Both the position numbers and the translations under genes were made by a program. A DNA stretch of 35,597 nt, taken from assembly GCA_017883425.1 (NCBI GenBank), contig JADGNP010000006.1, positions 1-35,597 on the forward strand. Direction: 5' to 3'. Numbering within the stretch: position 1 is the stretch's first letter; each line of letters begins with the position of its first letter. The stretch comes from Candidatus Sulfotelmatobacter sp. (GTDB lineage Bacteria; Acidobacteriota; Terriglobia; Terriglobales; Acidobacteriaceae). A model generated the notes under the pieces. The model ran no database searches. It had not been told where the DNA came from and saw nothing but the letters and a program-made list of their open reading frames with translations. Positions 15,818 through 24,990 of this stretch are shown here, one piece after another.

Positions 15818-17611
15818 ATGCCGACTCCGCACCGCAGTTCGGACCAGCAAGAGCCGCTTACCAGCGCGCGGACCGACGGCGGCGAGAATGCCGCGTCGAC
15901 GCAATCTCCGATGGCCGTTTTCTCCGCCGATCTGCAGGGAGAATTCATCGCCTGTAACTCCGCCTTTACTGCGCTGTTCGGTTATTCGCCCGCGGACGTG
16001 CTCGGCCGCGACTTCTCGGCGCTCTTTGCTCAGAGGGAAGAAACCGACGGCGCGAACCACGATCCTTTGCGTAAAACGATTCTTGCCGCCGCCTCCCTGC
16101 ATGGGGACTATCGCGGCAATTTGTTCGCCCGACCGAAGACCGGCGGCAGTTTTCCGGTACAGTTCTGCGCCACGCTCCTGCGCGAGTCCTCCGGCAGATC
16201 CGTGGCGCTGATCGCTGTCGTCGTGCCGCTGGAGGAAACGAATTCCGCTCCCGCCAAGGCCACGTCCCCAGCGCAGGCGTCAGCCGCGCCCGGCGTGATT
16301 TCCCGAAAGATCGATGACACGCTATTTATCCTTGCCAGCCCCGTCATGCACAAGTTCATGGCCCTGGTCGACCGCGTAGCCGACCACACCGAGACGGTCC
16401 TGATCACCGGCGAGACCGGTACTGGCAAGGAACTTATCGCCCGCACGATTCACCAGTCTTCGCAGCGCCGCAGCCGTCCCTGGGTCGACATCAACTGCGC
16501 CGCGCTTCCCGAGAACCTCGTGGAAAGCGAGCTCTTCGGATACGAGAAAGGGGCCTTCAGCGGCGCCGACACCTCCAAGCCAGGTCTGTTCGAAATGGCC
16601 GACAAGGGCACTCTTTTCCTCGACGAAATTGGCGACCTGCAACTGCAGACTCAAGTGAAACTGCTGCGCGTGCTCGATGGCCAGCCCTTTTACCGTCTCG
16701 GCGGCCACCGCAAGATCAAAGTCGACGTCCGCATTGTTGCCGCCACCAACCAGGATCTGGAAGCCGCAGTCAAGGACGGCCGTTTCCGCCAGGATCTTTT
16801 TCACCGCCTCGGGCAATTCCAGCTCCGCGTTCCTCCTTTGCGGGAGCGCCCCGAGGACATTGTTGCCCTCGCGGAACATTTCCTGCGCCTGAAAGCCCCC
16901 AGCAAGGATTTTTCCTCGCAGGCGATTTCCGCGCTTCTGTCGCATGCCTGGCCGGGCAATATTCGCGAACTGCGCAACCTGGTCGCCAAAATGGCGATGG
17001 AATCTTCCGGCTCCGACATCGACTTCTCCCGGCTCAGCGCCGCGCTCACCGGAGAGCCGGCCGCGCTCCGTCAAACCGCCTCCATGCCCGTCAGCAATCT
17101 CGACAGCATGGAGGAGCAGATGATCATCAAGGCCCTTGAGCGTACTGGCGGACAGCGCACGCTCGCCGCCGAACAACTCGGCATTTCCCGCCGCACCTTG
17201 AGCCGCAAGCTCAAGGAATACAACATCAGCTTCGCTCCCGGGGAAAGCACCGCGTCCCTGGGCTTCATCAGCAACGAGCAGCAGAAATTCTTCCGCGCCC
17301 GGGTGCAGATTGCGGTCACGATCAGGACTTCTCAAGGCGAAGAAATTCGCGTGCAGGGAGTCAACCTGAGCACCGGCGGCATGGGCCTGGACGGCCTGAA
17401 CGAGCCGCTGCGCTTCGCGGGATTGCTCGACGTCAGCTTCGTCCTGCCCGAGAGCGAAATCCTCTTCCAGGCCAAAGCCCGTCTCATGTGGATCGGCGAC
17501 GAAGGCCGGGTCGGCATCCGCTTTGCCGTCATCGAACCCGCCCTCTTCGAGCAGCTCCAGCATTGGACCAACCACAAGATGAAGGAAGAAGGTTGGGAGT
17601 TTCCCGCCTAA
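15818..17611 (+). CDS. PAS / sigma-54 activator / Fis-HTH protein with C-terminal PilZ domain
   Basis: A 597-aa transcription activator for sigma-54 promoters. In order: PAS domain (about 30-140), AAA+ domain (about 165-385) with Walker A GETGTGKE, the sigma-54 contact loop GAFSGA (usual GAFTGA, a conservative Ser change) and Walker B GTLFLDEIGD, then a Fis-type helix-turn-helix (about 440-470, LAAEQLGISRRTLSRKLKEY). After the DNA-binding end, where most such proteins stop, there is a PilZ-like domain (about 490-590) with NLSTGG (NxSxxG); the RxxxR motif is not clearly intact (FFRARVQ), so cyclic-di-GMP binding is uncertain. The ORF track begins at a GTG at 15794. I prefer the ATG at 15818, though neither has a clear ribosome-binding site. 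No receiver domain is present, so the PAS and PilZ domains are the likely inputs. Confidence 0.9.
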   Translation: MPTPHRSSDQQEPLTSARTDGGENAASTQSPMAVFSADLQGEFIACNSAFTALFGYSPADVLGRDFSALFAQREETDGANHDPLRKTILAAASLHGDYRGNLFARPKTGGSFPVQFCATLLRESSGRSVALIAVVVPLEETNSAPAKATSPAQASAAPGVISRKIDDTLFILASPVMHKFMALVDRVADHTETVLITGETGTGKELIARTIHQSSQRRSRPWVDINCAALPENLVESELFGYEKGAFSGADTSKPGLFEMADKGTLFLDEIGDLQLQTQVKLLRVLDGQPFYRLGGHRKIKVDVRIVAATNQDLEAAVKDGRFRQDLFHRLGQFQLRVPPLRERPEDIVALAEHFLRLKAPSKDFSSQAISALLSHAWPGNIRELRNLVAKMAMESSGSDIDFSRLSAALTGEPAALRQTASMPVSNLDSMEEQMIIKALERTGGQRTLAAEQLGISRRTLSRKLKEYNISFAPGESTASLGFISNEQQKFFRARVQIAVTIRTSQGEEIRVQGVNLSTGGMGLDGLNEPLRFAGLLDVSFVLPESEILFQAKARLMWIGDEGRVGIRFAVIEPALFEQLQHWTNHKMKEEGWEFPA

Positions 17612-17897
17612 CCGGGCCATTCTCGGTTCTCTTCTAGCAAGCCGCCTGGAGTGTGCAAGAATTTTCATCCTTGACGGCGCAAACGCCGGAATCCAGAATG
17701 GTTACAACTCCCCAGTCGTGTTTCCCGGGCTCTGCCTGTGAGACACGAGGAACGATTTCCCCAAAGATCTTGATTGCCGATCGGCGTTGGCGATGACGCT
17801 GTCCGGGAGGTTCAACCAGCCGCTTTCGCATCAGCCACCGACCCCTATCGGCGTCTCGATACGAACACACTTACGTTTTCCATCGCCGAGAGGATTT

Positions 17898-20800
17898 ATG
17901 AAAGCACAGACGTGCCGTCTCCTGACCCTAACTGCCGTTTGCAGTATGCTGAGTTTGGCCGCGACGATTTCGGCCTTCGCGCAGGACCTCTCTTCTTCTC
18001 CAACTTCTCTGAACTTTGGAAACGTCTACATCGGCAAGCCTTCGGGAAGCAAGGCGCTGACCATCACCAACATCTCGGGCGGTGGCATTACTATTACCAA
18101 CATCGGTTTTGACTGCGCCGGCTACGGAATCTCCGCGGGAGTGGCGCCATTTTCCTTCGGCGCGACCCAGACTATTACGCATTATTCGATCTTCCTGAAT
18201 CCCACCGCCGCGCAGACCTATAGCTGCAACTTCGTCATGACCATGAATGACGGCACCTTCGTGGATGTGCCAATCACCGGTGTCGGAATCGTGAGCACAG
18301 GGCTGGCCAGCGTGAATGTGTCATCGATGAGCTTTCCGAACCAGAAGGTCGGAACCACGAGCGCCGGGCAAACGGTTACGATCACCAACAGTGGCTCGAG
18401 CAGCGTAGCGTTAACCGGCATCACGCTGTCGCCACCCAGTTTCACGACGAGTGCCGTGACGCTTCCATACACCCTCCATGCGGGTTCCACCCTGCCGATT
18501 TCGGTGTTCTATACCCCAAGTGAAGTGACGTCAGAAACCGGAGCGCTGGATCTGACCTACACGCAAGTTGTCGATAACGGTGTGACGCTCACGGGCAATG
18601 GAATTGCGCCTACTTCGTTGGTAATCTCGACTTCGTCAACGCTGCCGCAGGCCACACAGAGTGCCGTCTACCAAACCACTCTCGCCGCCAGCGGCGGTAC
18701 AGGCGGGTATACCTGGGCCTTGGCATCGGGTTCGACGTTGCCTTTGGGATTGACTCTGTCGAGTTCCGGTGTAATCAGCGGCACGGTCGCGTCTACCGTC
18801 GCCACAGGAAATTACACTTTCACCGTGAAAGCGACGGATACAAGCTCTGGTTCCACCGCCAGTTCCGCGATGTCTATCGGCGTGTTTGCCAACCTCGCGG
18901 ACAACTGCGCCGACATTTCCTTCGACGTCCCCAACACCACGACGCCGATGACTGCGTTAACCGATCTTGGCACGGGAACCTATCAGGGGTCGGAAGGCGG
19001 GTTGTATCCCAATGGCAGCAACGTGCGGCCGACGTCTCATGACGCGGACGGCGTCGGCTTCGCGCGAGGGATTGTGCCTCTCGATGCCAACGGCAACTAT
19101 AGTCCGACCGGAAAGTACGTCATGATGGCCATCGGCGAATCGACGGCGCAGAACGAGTTCGGCCGGTTCCTGCCCATCGCCAACGCCGATCCGGCGAAGA
19201 ATCCCTATTTGGTGATAGTCAATGGCGCGCAAGGTGGCGCCACACCTTTCAACTTCACCAGCCCCAGTTCGGTGTATTGGTCCACGGTGATGAACAATTA
19301 CCTGCCACAGAATGGCGTGACCGCGAACCAGGTCGTCGTCATCTGGATGGAAGACACCGATGGAATCGCGTCCGGAACTTTTCCGAGCGACATCACCGTG
19401 CTTCAGTCTCAGTACGAGACCATGATGCAGACCATGCACACGCTGTTCCCGAACCTGAAGATGGTTTACTTCTCGTCGCGAGTGTACGGCGGATATTCCA
19501 ATGGCGTCGGGAATCCTGACAATCCTGAACCGTACGCCTATGAAGTTGGGTTCGCCGTGAAGTGGGCGATTCAGGACCAGATCAACGGCAATGCCAATTT
19601 GAATTACAACCCGGCCTTGGGAGCGGTAGTAGCGCCCTGGATGTCGTGGGGACCGTACTACTGGTCGAACGGCATGCTGGGCCGGAACGATGGATTGGAA
19701 TGGGACTGCGCGGACTTCTCCGCCGACGGAACGCATCCCTCCACCCAGTACGGGCAGTTGAAGGTCGCAACTTCGTTGCTCCAATTCCTCAAGACGGACG
19801 ATACGACGACACCGTGGTATCTGGCGCAGGGGGCCGTTCTTTCCCCGACCGGCGGTAACAATCAGACTGGCATTACCGGCACCACTCTGCCCACTGCCTT
19901 AACTGTACTGGCCTCGAATGGCGGGACTGCTGTTTCTGGCGTGAGTGTGAGCTTCAGCGACGGCGGCGCGAACGGGACGTTTACTCCAAACCCAGCCGTC
20001 ACCAACAGCAGCGGTATTGCGTCGACCAGTTACAAGCTCGGCGCCCCCGGAACCATCACAGTCACCGCCAGCAGTTCTGGTTATAATTCCGCGACCTTCA
20101 CAGAGACGTCTACGGCCGCGGTCAAGACTCTCGCCGTGAACGGCGGTAATAATCAGACTGGCGCTACGGGCAGCACGCTTCCGACCGCTCTGACTGTATT
20201 GGCCACGAACAACGGGACCGCCGTCTCCGGCGTGAGCGTATCGTTCACCGACGGCTCGACCGGGACTTTCACTCCCAATCCGGCAATCACGAACAGCAGC
20301 GGTATCGCATCGACCAGTTACAAATTGCCCACCGCGCCGGGGACTTATACCGTCACCGCCAGTAGTTCGGGCTATACGTCAACAACCTTCACTGAGACCG
20401 CCACTGCCACAACGGGGAAGCTTCTCACCGTGACCGGCGGCAACAACCAGACGGGTCCAGCGGGTACCACGCTGCCGACGGCATTGACCGTGGAGGCCAC
20501 GAATAACGGAAGCGCCGTCTCTGGCGTTAGCGTGACCTTCAAAGACAACAAAGCGGGCGGTACTTTCAATCCGGGCACCGCGGTTACGAACAGTAGCGGT
20601 ATCGCGTCGACCATCTACACGTTGCCGAAGTCGGCCAAGTCGATCACCGTCACCGCTGGCGCTGTCGGCTACACCTCGACAACCTTTAAAGAGACTTCCA
20701 CCGTAACCAAGACTCTTGCAGTAAACGGCGGCAACAATCAGACAGGCGTGGCCGGCACAACGCTGCCCACGGCGTTGACTGTATTGGCCACCAACAACGG

Positions 20801-21590
20801 CACCGCCGTTTTCGGTGTGAGCGTGTCGTTCACTGATGGCGCAGGCGGGACTTTCAGTCCAAACCCGGCCGTCAGCAACAGCAGCGGTATCGCGTCGACG
20901 AGCTACACTTTGCCGGCTACAGCCGGGACCTACACCGTCACTGCCAGCAGTACTGGCTACTCGTCGGCCACTTTCACAGAGACTGCAACCACTTCTGTGG
21001 CTGTTACTCAGCTGCAACTTGTTTCGGGCGGGAAACAGACCGGAACGGTTGGGACGACTCTGCCGAACCCGATTGTGATCAAGGCCAAGAACTCTTCCGG
21101 CGGGATCGTGGTGGGCGCTTCCATCAACTTCAGCGATGGTGTGGGTGGCACGTTCTCGCCGAATCCGGCACTCACTGGTTCGAACGGGGAAGCCAGCACT
21201 TCCTACACGCTTCCCACCAAGGCTCAGAGCCTTGTGGTGACCGCATCCGATGGGAGCGTGAAAACCACTGCTAGCGAGGCATCCGTTGCCGCTGCAGCCT
21301 CCGCGATTGCGATTGTGTCGGGGAATAACCAGTCGGCCAATCCCAATACCTTGCTTCCCAGCATGCTCATCGTGTCCGTGACCGATAAATACGGCAATGC
21401 CGTTTCGGGTTATACGGTGACGTTTACCGACAACGGCGCGGGAGGTACGTTCTCCACGACCACGCCCATAACCAATTCCTTCGGCCAGGCGTCGGTGAGC
21501 TACACCACCGGTTCGACCGCAGGAACAGTGACGATCACGGCGGGGTCGACGCAGACTGGCAGTGTCAATTTCACCGAGACGGTCATTTGA
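17898..21590 (+). CDS. Secreted SGNH-hydrolase-like protein with Ig-type domains
   Basis: A 1230-aa exported protein. A signal peptide (about 1-29, LLTLTAVCSMLSLAATISAFAQ) is followed by two HYDIN/choice-of-anchor-D type Ig folds (about 30-235) and a putative-Ig domain (about 238-332). Residues about 334-637 resemble an SGNH esterase: a GES nucleophile block near 411 (MAIGESTAQNEF), a middle NGAQGG block and a DGTHPS block near 608 that would supply Asp/His. No clear GxND block is seen, so activity is likely but not certain. From about 648 to the end there are six Big_1-like repeats of about 95 residues. The ORF track starts at 17787. I chose the ATG at 17898, which has GAGAGGA upstream and opens directly on the signal peptide. 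Substrate unknown; a surface polysaccharide esterase is one option. Confidence 0.8.
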   Translation: MKAQTCRLLTLTAVCSMLSLAATISAFAQDLSSSPTSLNFGNVYIGKPSGSKALTITNISGGGITITNIGFDCAGYGISAGVAPFSFGATQTITHYSIFLNPTAAQTYSCNFVMTMNDGTFVDVPITGVGIVSTGLASVNVSSMSFPNQKVGTTSAGQTVTITNSGSSSVALTGITLSPPSFTTSAVTLPYTLHAGSTLPISVFYTPSEVTSETGALDLTYTQVVDNGVTLTGNGIAPTSLVISTSSTLPQATQSAVYQTTLAASGGTGGYTWALASGSTLPLGLTLSSSGVISGTVASTVATGNYTFTVKATDTSSGSTASSAMSIGVFANLADNCADISFDVPNTTTPMTALTDLGTGTYQGSEGGLYPNGSNVRPTSHDADGVGFARGIVPLDANGNYSPTGKYVMMAIGESTAQNEFGRFLPIANADPAKNPYLVIVNGAQGGATPFNFTSPSSVYWSTVMNNYLPQNGVTANQVVVIWMEDTDGIASGTFPSDITVLQSQYETMMQTMHTLFPNLKMVYFSSRVYGGYSNGVGNPDNPEPYAYEVGFAVKWAIQDQINGNANLNYNPALGAVVAPWMSWGPYYWSNGMLGRNDGLEWDCADFSADGTHPSTQYGQLKVATSLLQFLKTDDTTTPWYLAQGAVLSPTGGNNQTGITGTTLPTALTVLASNGGTAVSGVSVSFSDGGANGTFTPNPAVTNSSGIASTSYKLGAPGTITVTASSSGYNSATFTETSTAAVKTLAVNGGNNQTGATGSTLPTALTVLATNNGTAVSGVSVSFTDGSTGTFTPNPAITNSSGIASTSYKLPTAPGTYTVTASSSGYTSTTFTETATATTGKLLTVTGGNNQTGPAGTTLPTALTVEATNNGSAVSGVSVTFKDNKAGGTFNPGTAVTNSSGIASTIYTLPKSAKSITVTAGAVGYTSTTFKETSTVTKTLAVNGGNNQTGVAGTTLPTALTVLATNNGTAVFGVSVSFTDGAGGTFSPNPAVSNSSGIASTSYTLPATAGTYTVTASSTGYSSATFTETATTSVAVTQLQLVSGGKQTGTVGTTLPNPIVIKAKNSSGGIVVGASINFSDGVGGTFSPNPALTGSNGEASTSYTLPTKAQSLVVTASDGSVKTTASEASVAAAASAIAIVSGNNQSANPNTLLPSMLIVSVTDKYGNAVSGYTVTFTDNGAGGTFSTTTPITNSFGQASVSYTTGSTAGTVTITAGSTQTGSVNFTETVI
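19851..21590. repeat. Six tandem Big_1-like coding repeats
   Basis: Six in-frame units of about 285-290 bp. The first four are nearly alike, each starting GGNNQTG..GTTLPTALTV and containing NSSGIAST. The last two are divergent. The gradient suggests recent internal duplication of the first units. They probably extend the enzyme-like domain away from the cell. Confidence 0.8.
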
Positions 21591-21601
21591 TGCGGCTTCG
21601 C

Positions 21602-21638
21602 CCGGGACGTTAGTCTTTCTCTACGTCCCGGTCTTTCC
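21602..21638 (+). terminator. Terminator of the SGNH/Ig protein gene
   Basis: A 9-bp perfect stem, CCGGGACGT paired with ACGTCCCGG, with a 12-nt loop is followed by TCTTTCC. It begins 11 nt after the stop codon. The T-tract is imperfect, but the position fits an intrinsic terminator. Confidence 0.65.
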
Positions 21639-22016
21639 ACTGCGCTATTCTGTGACATCTAACCTTGCCTTCACCGGCGAATAAGCAGATTATTGCCAAG
21701 GCGCTAGCGGTCGGCGCAGCCGCCCTCAAGAGACGCGCAAGTCCTTTGTTATCAAGATTTTGACCTCTAACCCCTGGCGGCTCAAGATTTTGCAGACACT
21801 TTTTGCAAAACCCGCGCCAGTCGCGCCTTTCAAACGGGGTGGGGGAGGGGGTACTTCTCGCAATCCCAAGCTTCCCAAAACGAAACCAGCTAAAAAAGCA
21901 CTTCTCCAGTTAGTCAGCGAGAATCTTTTTCGAAGAATGCGCGACCACGAGGACAGGCGTGCGATGTACGTCGAGAGGGAGTTTTTGGCGGTAGTGGTTC
22001 AATTTGAAAGACCTTT
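21639..22016. other. Intergenic region between converging genes, no gene seen
   Basis: No credible gene. TCAAGATTTTG occurs twice (near 21752 and 21783), and a G-rich run (GGGGTGGGGGAGGGGG) lies near 21837. The plus-strand ORF at 21760-22266 runs through this low-complexity sequence, the inverted repeat and antisense citF, so it is rejected. Confidence 0.5.
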
Positions 22017-22093
22017 ACCACCAAGGGCACGAAGTCACACGAAGGAAATGCATACACATGAAGTCCTTCGTGATACTTCGTGTCCTTTGTGGT
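22017..22093. repeat. Long imperfect inverted repeat after citF
   Basis: Two arms of about 30 bp (22017-22046 and 22064-22093) are inverted copies with five mismatches: ACCACCAAGGGCACGAAG versus ACCACAAAGGACACGAAG, each continuing to CACGAAGGA. It starts about 50 nt past the citF stop, so it could form a large hairpin in that transcript. One arm resembles the repeat at 6790-6823. Confidence 0.7.
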
Positions 22094-22141
22094 TCATGGT
22101 TTTTGTCTTCCAGCAGCGAATTGATCCACTACTTGTTTGGC

Positions 22142-23710
22142 TTATGGCAACTGCCAGACCGTGTCGAGCACCGTGCCATCGACCCACTTCACGATGGCCA
22201 CTGGACGATCGCGGTGGACCGGTCGCTGGGGTTTTCCTCCGCAGATGCGTTCGACTTCTTCTTTGATTTCTCGCAGCGGCCGGATCGGAAGCTTCGAGCC
22301 TTTGACCGCATCCAGAAGATCCTGACGCCGCGGGTTGATGGCGATGCCGCGCTCGGTCACCACCACATCGATCAACTCGCCTGGCCCACACAGCGTCGTC
22401 ACCTCGTCGACGATCACCGGAATGCGATCACGGAAGGAAGGCACAGCCAGGATCGTGCATCGTGCCGAGAGGCAGTTTTGCCACCCGCCAATGCCGTGGA
22501 GAAGCCGTCCGTCGGAGTGCGTGACCACGTTCGCGTTGAAGTTCGCGTCTACTTCGGTGGCGCCGAGCACAACCGCGTCCACCATCGACGCGAAGTTCCC
22601 TTTGCCGTGATAGTTGTACGAAGTGAACGGGGAAGTCGCAACATGACGCGGGTTCGTTGCCATGGAGCGCACTCCGTCGAGATCGAAGGTTTGACCATCG
22701 AGGATATAGTCGGTGAGTCCTTCTTCCAGCAATTCGACCAGGTACTTGGTTGAACCCCCGCGCACGAAACGGGCCTTCACGCCAGCCTGCTTCATCATCG
22801 GCTTGAGGTAGCTGACGAAGGCCAGCGCGATTCCGCCCGCGCCGGCCTGGAAGGAAAAGCCGTTGCGCATGATTCCCGCGTCGCGCAGGAATCGGGCCAC
22901 AAATTCGGCGATGCGCAGACGGTCCGGCGAGCGCGTGATCTGGGTTGTACCCGAAACCATCCGAGCGGGATCGCCGATGGAGTCGACTTCGACGACGTAA
23001 TCCACGTTGTTGCCCTGGATCTGCCAGGGGACGCAAGGGAAGGGAACCAGGTTGTCGGTGACGACAATGACGTGGTCGGCGTACATCGAATCCGCCAGCG
23101 CGAAGCCCAGAGAGCCGCAAGCGGATTTTCCGTGCGAGGCATCGCAGTTGCCGAACGCATCGGCTGTGGGCGCGGCGATCACCGCGATATCGATGTGTAC
23201 TTCGCCGTCTTGAATAGCCTGCCAGCGCCCGCCATGCGAGCGCAGAACGCCCATGCCGCGCATTTTGCCTTGCGTGCAGTAATCGCCCAGAGGCCCGTTC
23301 ATGCTGCCCTCGATGTGGTCGATGGCTCCCGACTCCATCAACGCAATGGCATTTTTTTGCGAAGGGAAGGATGCGCTGGGGAACCACATCAGGTGCTTCA
23401 CCCCGGTCTGGGCCGCGGCTTCCAGCGCCATGAGCGCGACCCGGTCGCCGTCGCGAAGATGATGATGGGAGGACACGACCATGCCGTCGCGCAGGCCGCA
23501 TTTCCGCAGCGCGCTTTGCAGATCAGGGATGCGCTTGTCGCCATTTGTGGGATAGTCCGCCGCGGTGCGTACCGCAGGCGAGGCTTTGCCATCGAGCGGC
23601 CGGTATTTCCCGACGCCCATGAAGGGGGCTTGAGGACGGCCGTTGACCGTTTCCGGGACGATGCGTCCCGCCGAATTTGCGACCAGTTCAATTTTCTCGA
23701 GGATTGCCAT
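22142..23710 (-). CDS. citF: Citrate lyase alpha subunit (acyl-ACP:acid transferase)
   Basis: A 522-aa cytoplasmic enzyme. In citrate lyase the alpha subunit swaps acetate on the acyl carrier protein for citrate, forming citryl-ACP and acetate. The match is over the full family length (about 510 aa), with stretches such as DGMVVSSHHHLRDGD, GTTQITRSPDRL, FSFQAGAGGIALA, RGGSTKYLVELLEEGLTDYILDGQ, and the end region VVTERGIAINPRR. The ORF track starts at 23800. I chose the ATG at 23710 (MAILEKIELV), with GGGGG about 5 nt upstream, because the extra 30 residues lack family character. It is the last gene of the cluster, 61 nt after the CitD-CitE gene. The true acid substrate may be citrate, homocitrate or citramalate; family membership alone cannot decide. 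Confidence 0.88.
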   Translation of the reverse strand: MAILEKIELVANSAGRIVPETVNGRPQAPFMGVGKYRPLDGKASPAVRTAADYPTNGDKRIPDLQSALRKCGLRDGMVVSSHHHLRDGDRVALMALEAAAQTGVKHLMWFPSASFPSQKNAIALMESGAIDHIEGSMNGPLGDYCTQGKMRGMGVLRSHGGRWQAIQDGEVHIDIAVIAAPTADAFGNCDASHGKSACGSLGFALADSMYADHVIVVTDNLVPFPCVPWQIQGNNVDYVVEVDSIGDPARMVSGTTQITRSPDRLRIAEFVARFLRDAGIMRNGFSFQAGAGGIALAFVSYLKPMMKQAGVKARFVRGGSTKYLVELLEEGLTDYILDGQTFDLDGVRSMATNPRHVATSPFTSYNYHGKGNFASMVDAVVLGATEVDANFNANVVTHSDGRLLHGIGGWQNCLSARCTILAVPSFRDRIPVIVDEVTTLCGPGELIDVVVTERGIAINPRRQDLLDAVKGSKLPIRPLREIKEEVERICGGKPQRPVHRDRPVAIVKWVDGTVLDTVWQLP

Positions 23711-23771
23711 CAGACCCCCAATGCAACGAAAGACCCGGAACCGCGATGAATCAGCGGCGATGCTCGACCTT

Positions 23772-24977
23772 TTACGCGGCCAATCCCATGGCCTGCGCAC
23801 GCGCCATCAGCTTCAGGGCGCGCTGCACGACCGGAGGATCGATCATCTTCGAGCCCAGGCTCACGACTCCCAGACCCTTCTGCTGCGCCTCGTTGTAAGC
23901 CGCGACGATCTTCCGCGCCCGCTCGATTTCCGCCGTCGTGGGCGCGAATGCGTCGTGAATCACCGCAATCTGCAGCGGGTGAACGCAGCCCATGCCTTCA
24001 AATCCGAGCGCGCGGGAGTTTAGACCCCAGGCGCGCAGGCCTTCCAGGTCGCCGACGTCACCAAAGACCGAATCGATGGCCTGCACACCGGCGGCGTGCG
24101 CGGCGTTCACGATACGTTGCCGCGCATAGAGTGATTCCGCGCCCGTAGAAGTCTTCGCCACGCCAAGGTCGGCGGTGTAATCTTCCAGTCCGATCGTCAG
24201 TGCGACAATCTGTTCGCTCGCTTTGACGATCGCGAACGCGTTCTCGATCCCCAGCGCGGACTCAAGAATCGGCATAAGCCAGATCGGCCTCGTGATGCCG
24301 TAGTTGGCTTTGATCTCCGCCATGCGAGCGCTGGCCTCGGTGATCTGGCTCGGGCTCTCGACCTTGGGGATCAGAATCAGGTCCGGAGACTCGGGGACGA
24401 TCTCGTCGAGGTCCTCGAGTCCAAGCGGGAGTTGGTTGATGCGCACCATGCGTTCGCAGTGCAGAAAGTCGACGGCCCGCAGCGCATTGCGCACCAGCAA
24501 GCGCGCAGCATCCTTCTCGCTGGCGTGGACCGAGTCTTCCAGGTCGAGGATGACGCCGTCGGCCCCGTGCAGCGCCGCGTTGACGAAATACTTGGGCTCG
24601 CTGCCGGGAACGTAGAGCCGCGAGCGCCGCAGACGATCGCGCGCAGAAGGCTCCGGGAGCGCGATCCGGTCGGGGAGCACGCGCGTGCCCTGGCCCAGTC
24701 CGGCGCGCCGGACCGCGGCTTCGATGCGCGCGGCAATCACGAAGGGCAGCGCGCCCTCATCGTGGATCTGAACCTGGGCGTGCCGCACGCCGAGTGCCTC
24801 AAGCACCTCTTCGGCCTGCCGGTGGATCGAGTCGCCGTAATACGGTTTGACCCGCGACTCAAGTTCCACGGTAATGCCGCCGCGATCGCGGGGCTCAATC
24901 CGCACGTGAAGGTCAGACCGGACTTCCGCGCCGGAGTGGCCGGCTTCGCCGGTGCGAGTTTCCGTTGCGACTGTCAT
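23772..24977 (-). CDS. Citrate lyase acyl carrier protein fused to beta subunit (CitD-CitE)
   Basis: A 401-aa fusion. Residues about 12-95 match CitD, the acyl carrier protein that bears the CoA-like prosthetic group (VRIEP... PYYGDSIHRQAEEVLEALGV.. DEGALPFVIAARIEAA). Residues about 108-400 match CitE, the citryl-ACP lyase (SRLYVPGSEPKYF, GVILDLEDSV with Mg-binding acids, LIPKVESPSQI, GCVHPLQI). In classic operons these are separate genes. From memory, Klebsiella CitD has its modified serine in ESSD; here the aligned stretch reads VRSD, so the attachment serine may be shifted by one or absent. The ORF track starts at 25031, inside the upstream gene; the ATG at 24977 lies 13 nt after that gene's stop. 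No citC, citG or citX is in the window. Confidence 0.85.
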   Translation of the reverse strand: MTVATETRTGEAGHSGAEVRSDLHVRIEPRDRGGITVELESRVKPYYGDSIHRQAEEVLEALGVRHAQVQIHDEGALPFVIAARIEAAVRRAGLGQGTRVLPDRIALPEPSARDRLRRSRLYVPGSEPKYFVNAALHGADGVILDLEDSVHASEKDAARLLVRNALRAVDFLHCERMVRINQLPLGLEDLDEIVPESPDLILIPKVESPSQITEASARMAEIKANYGITRPIWLMPILESALGIENAFAIVKASEQIVALTIGLEDYTADLGVAKTSTGAESLYARQRIVNAAHAAGVQAIDSVFGDVGDLEGLRAWGLNSRALGFEGMGCVHPLQIAVIHDAFAPTTAEIERARKIVAAYNEAQQKGLGVVSLGSKMIDPPVVQRALKLMARAQAMGLAA

Positions 24978-24990
24978 GAGATCACCGTTT

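Noticed and set aside
16322-17668. 448-aa antisense ORF opposite the sigma-54 activator
   Set aside because: It mirrors the real gene and has no family motif.
21760-22266. 168-aa plus-strand ORF after the SGNH/Ig gene
   Set aside because: Crosses a low-complexity stretch, an inverted repeat and antisense citF; no ribosome-binding site.
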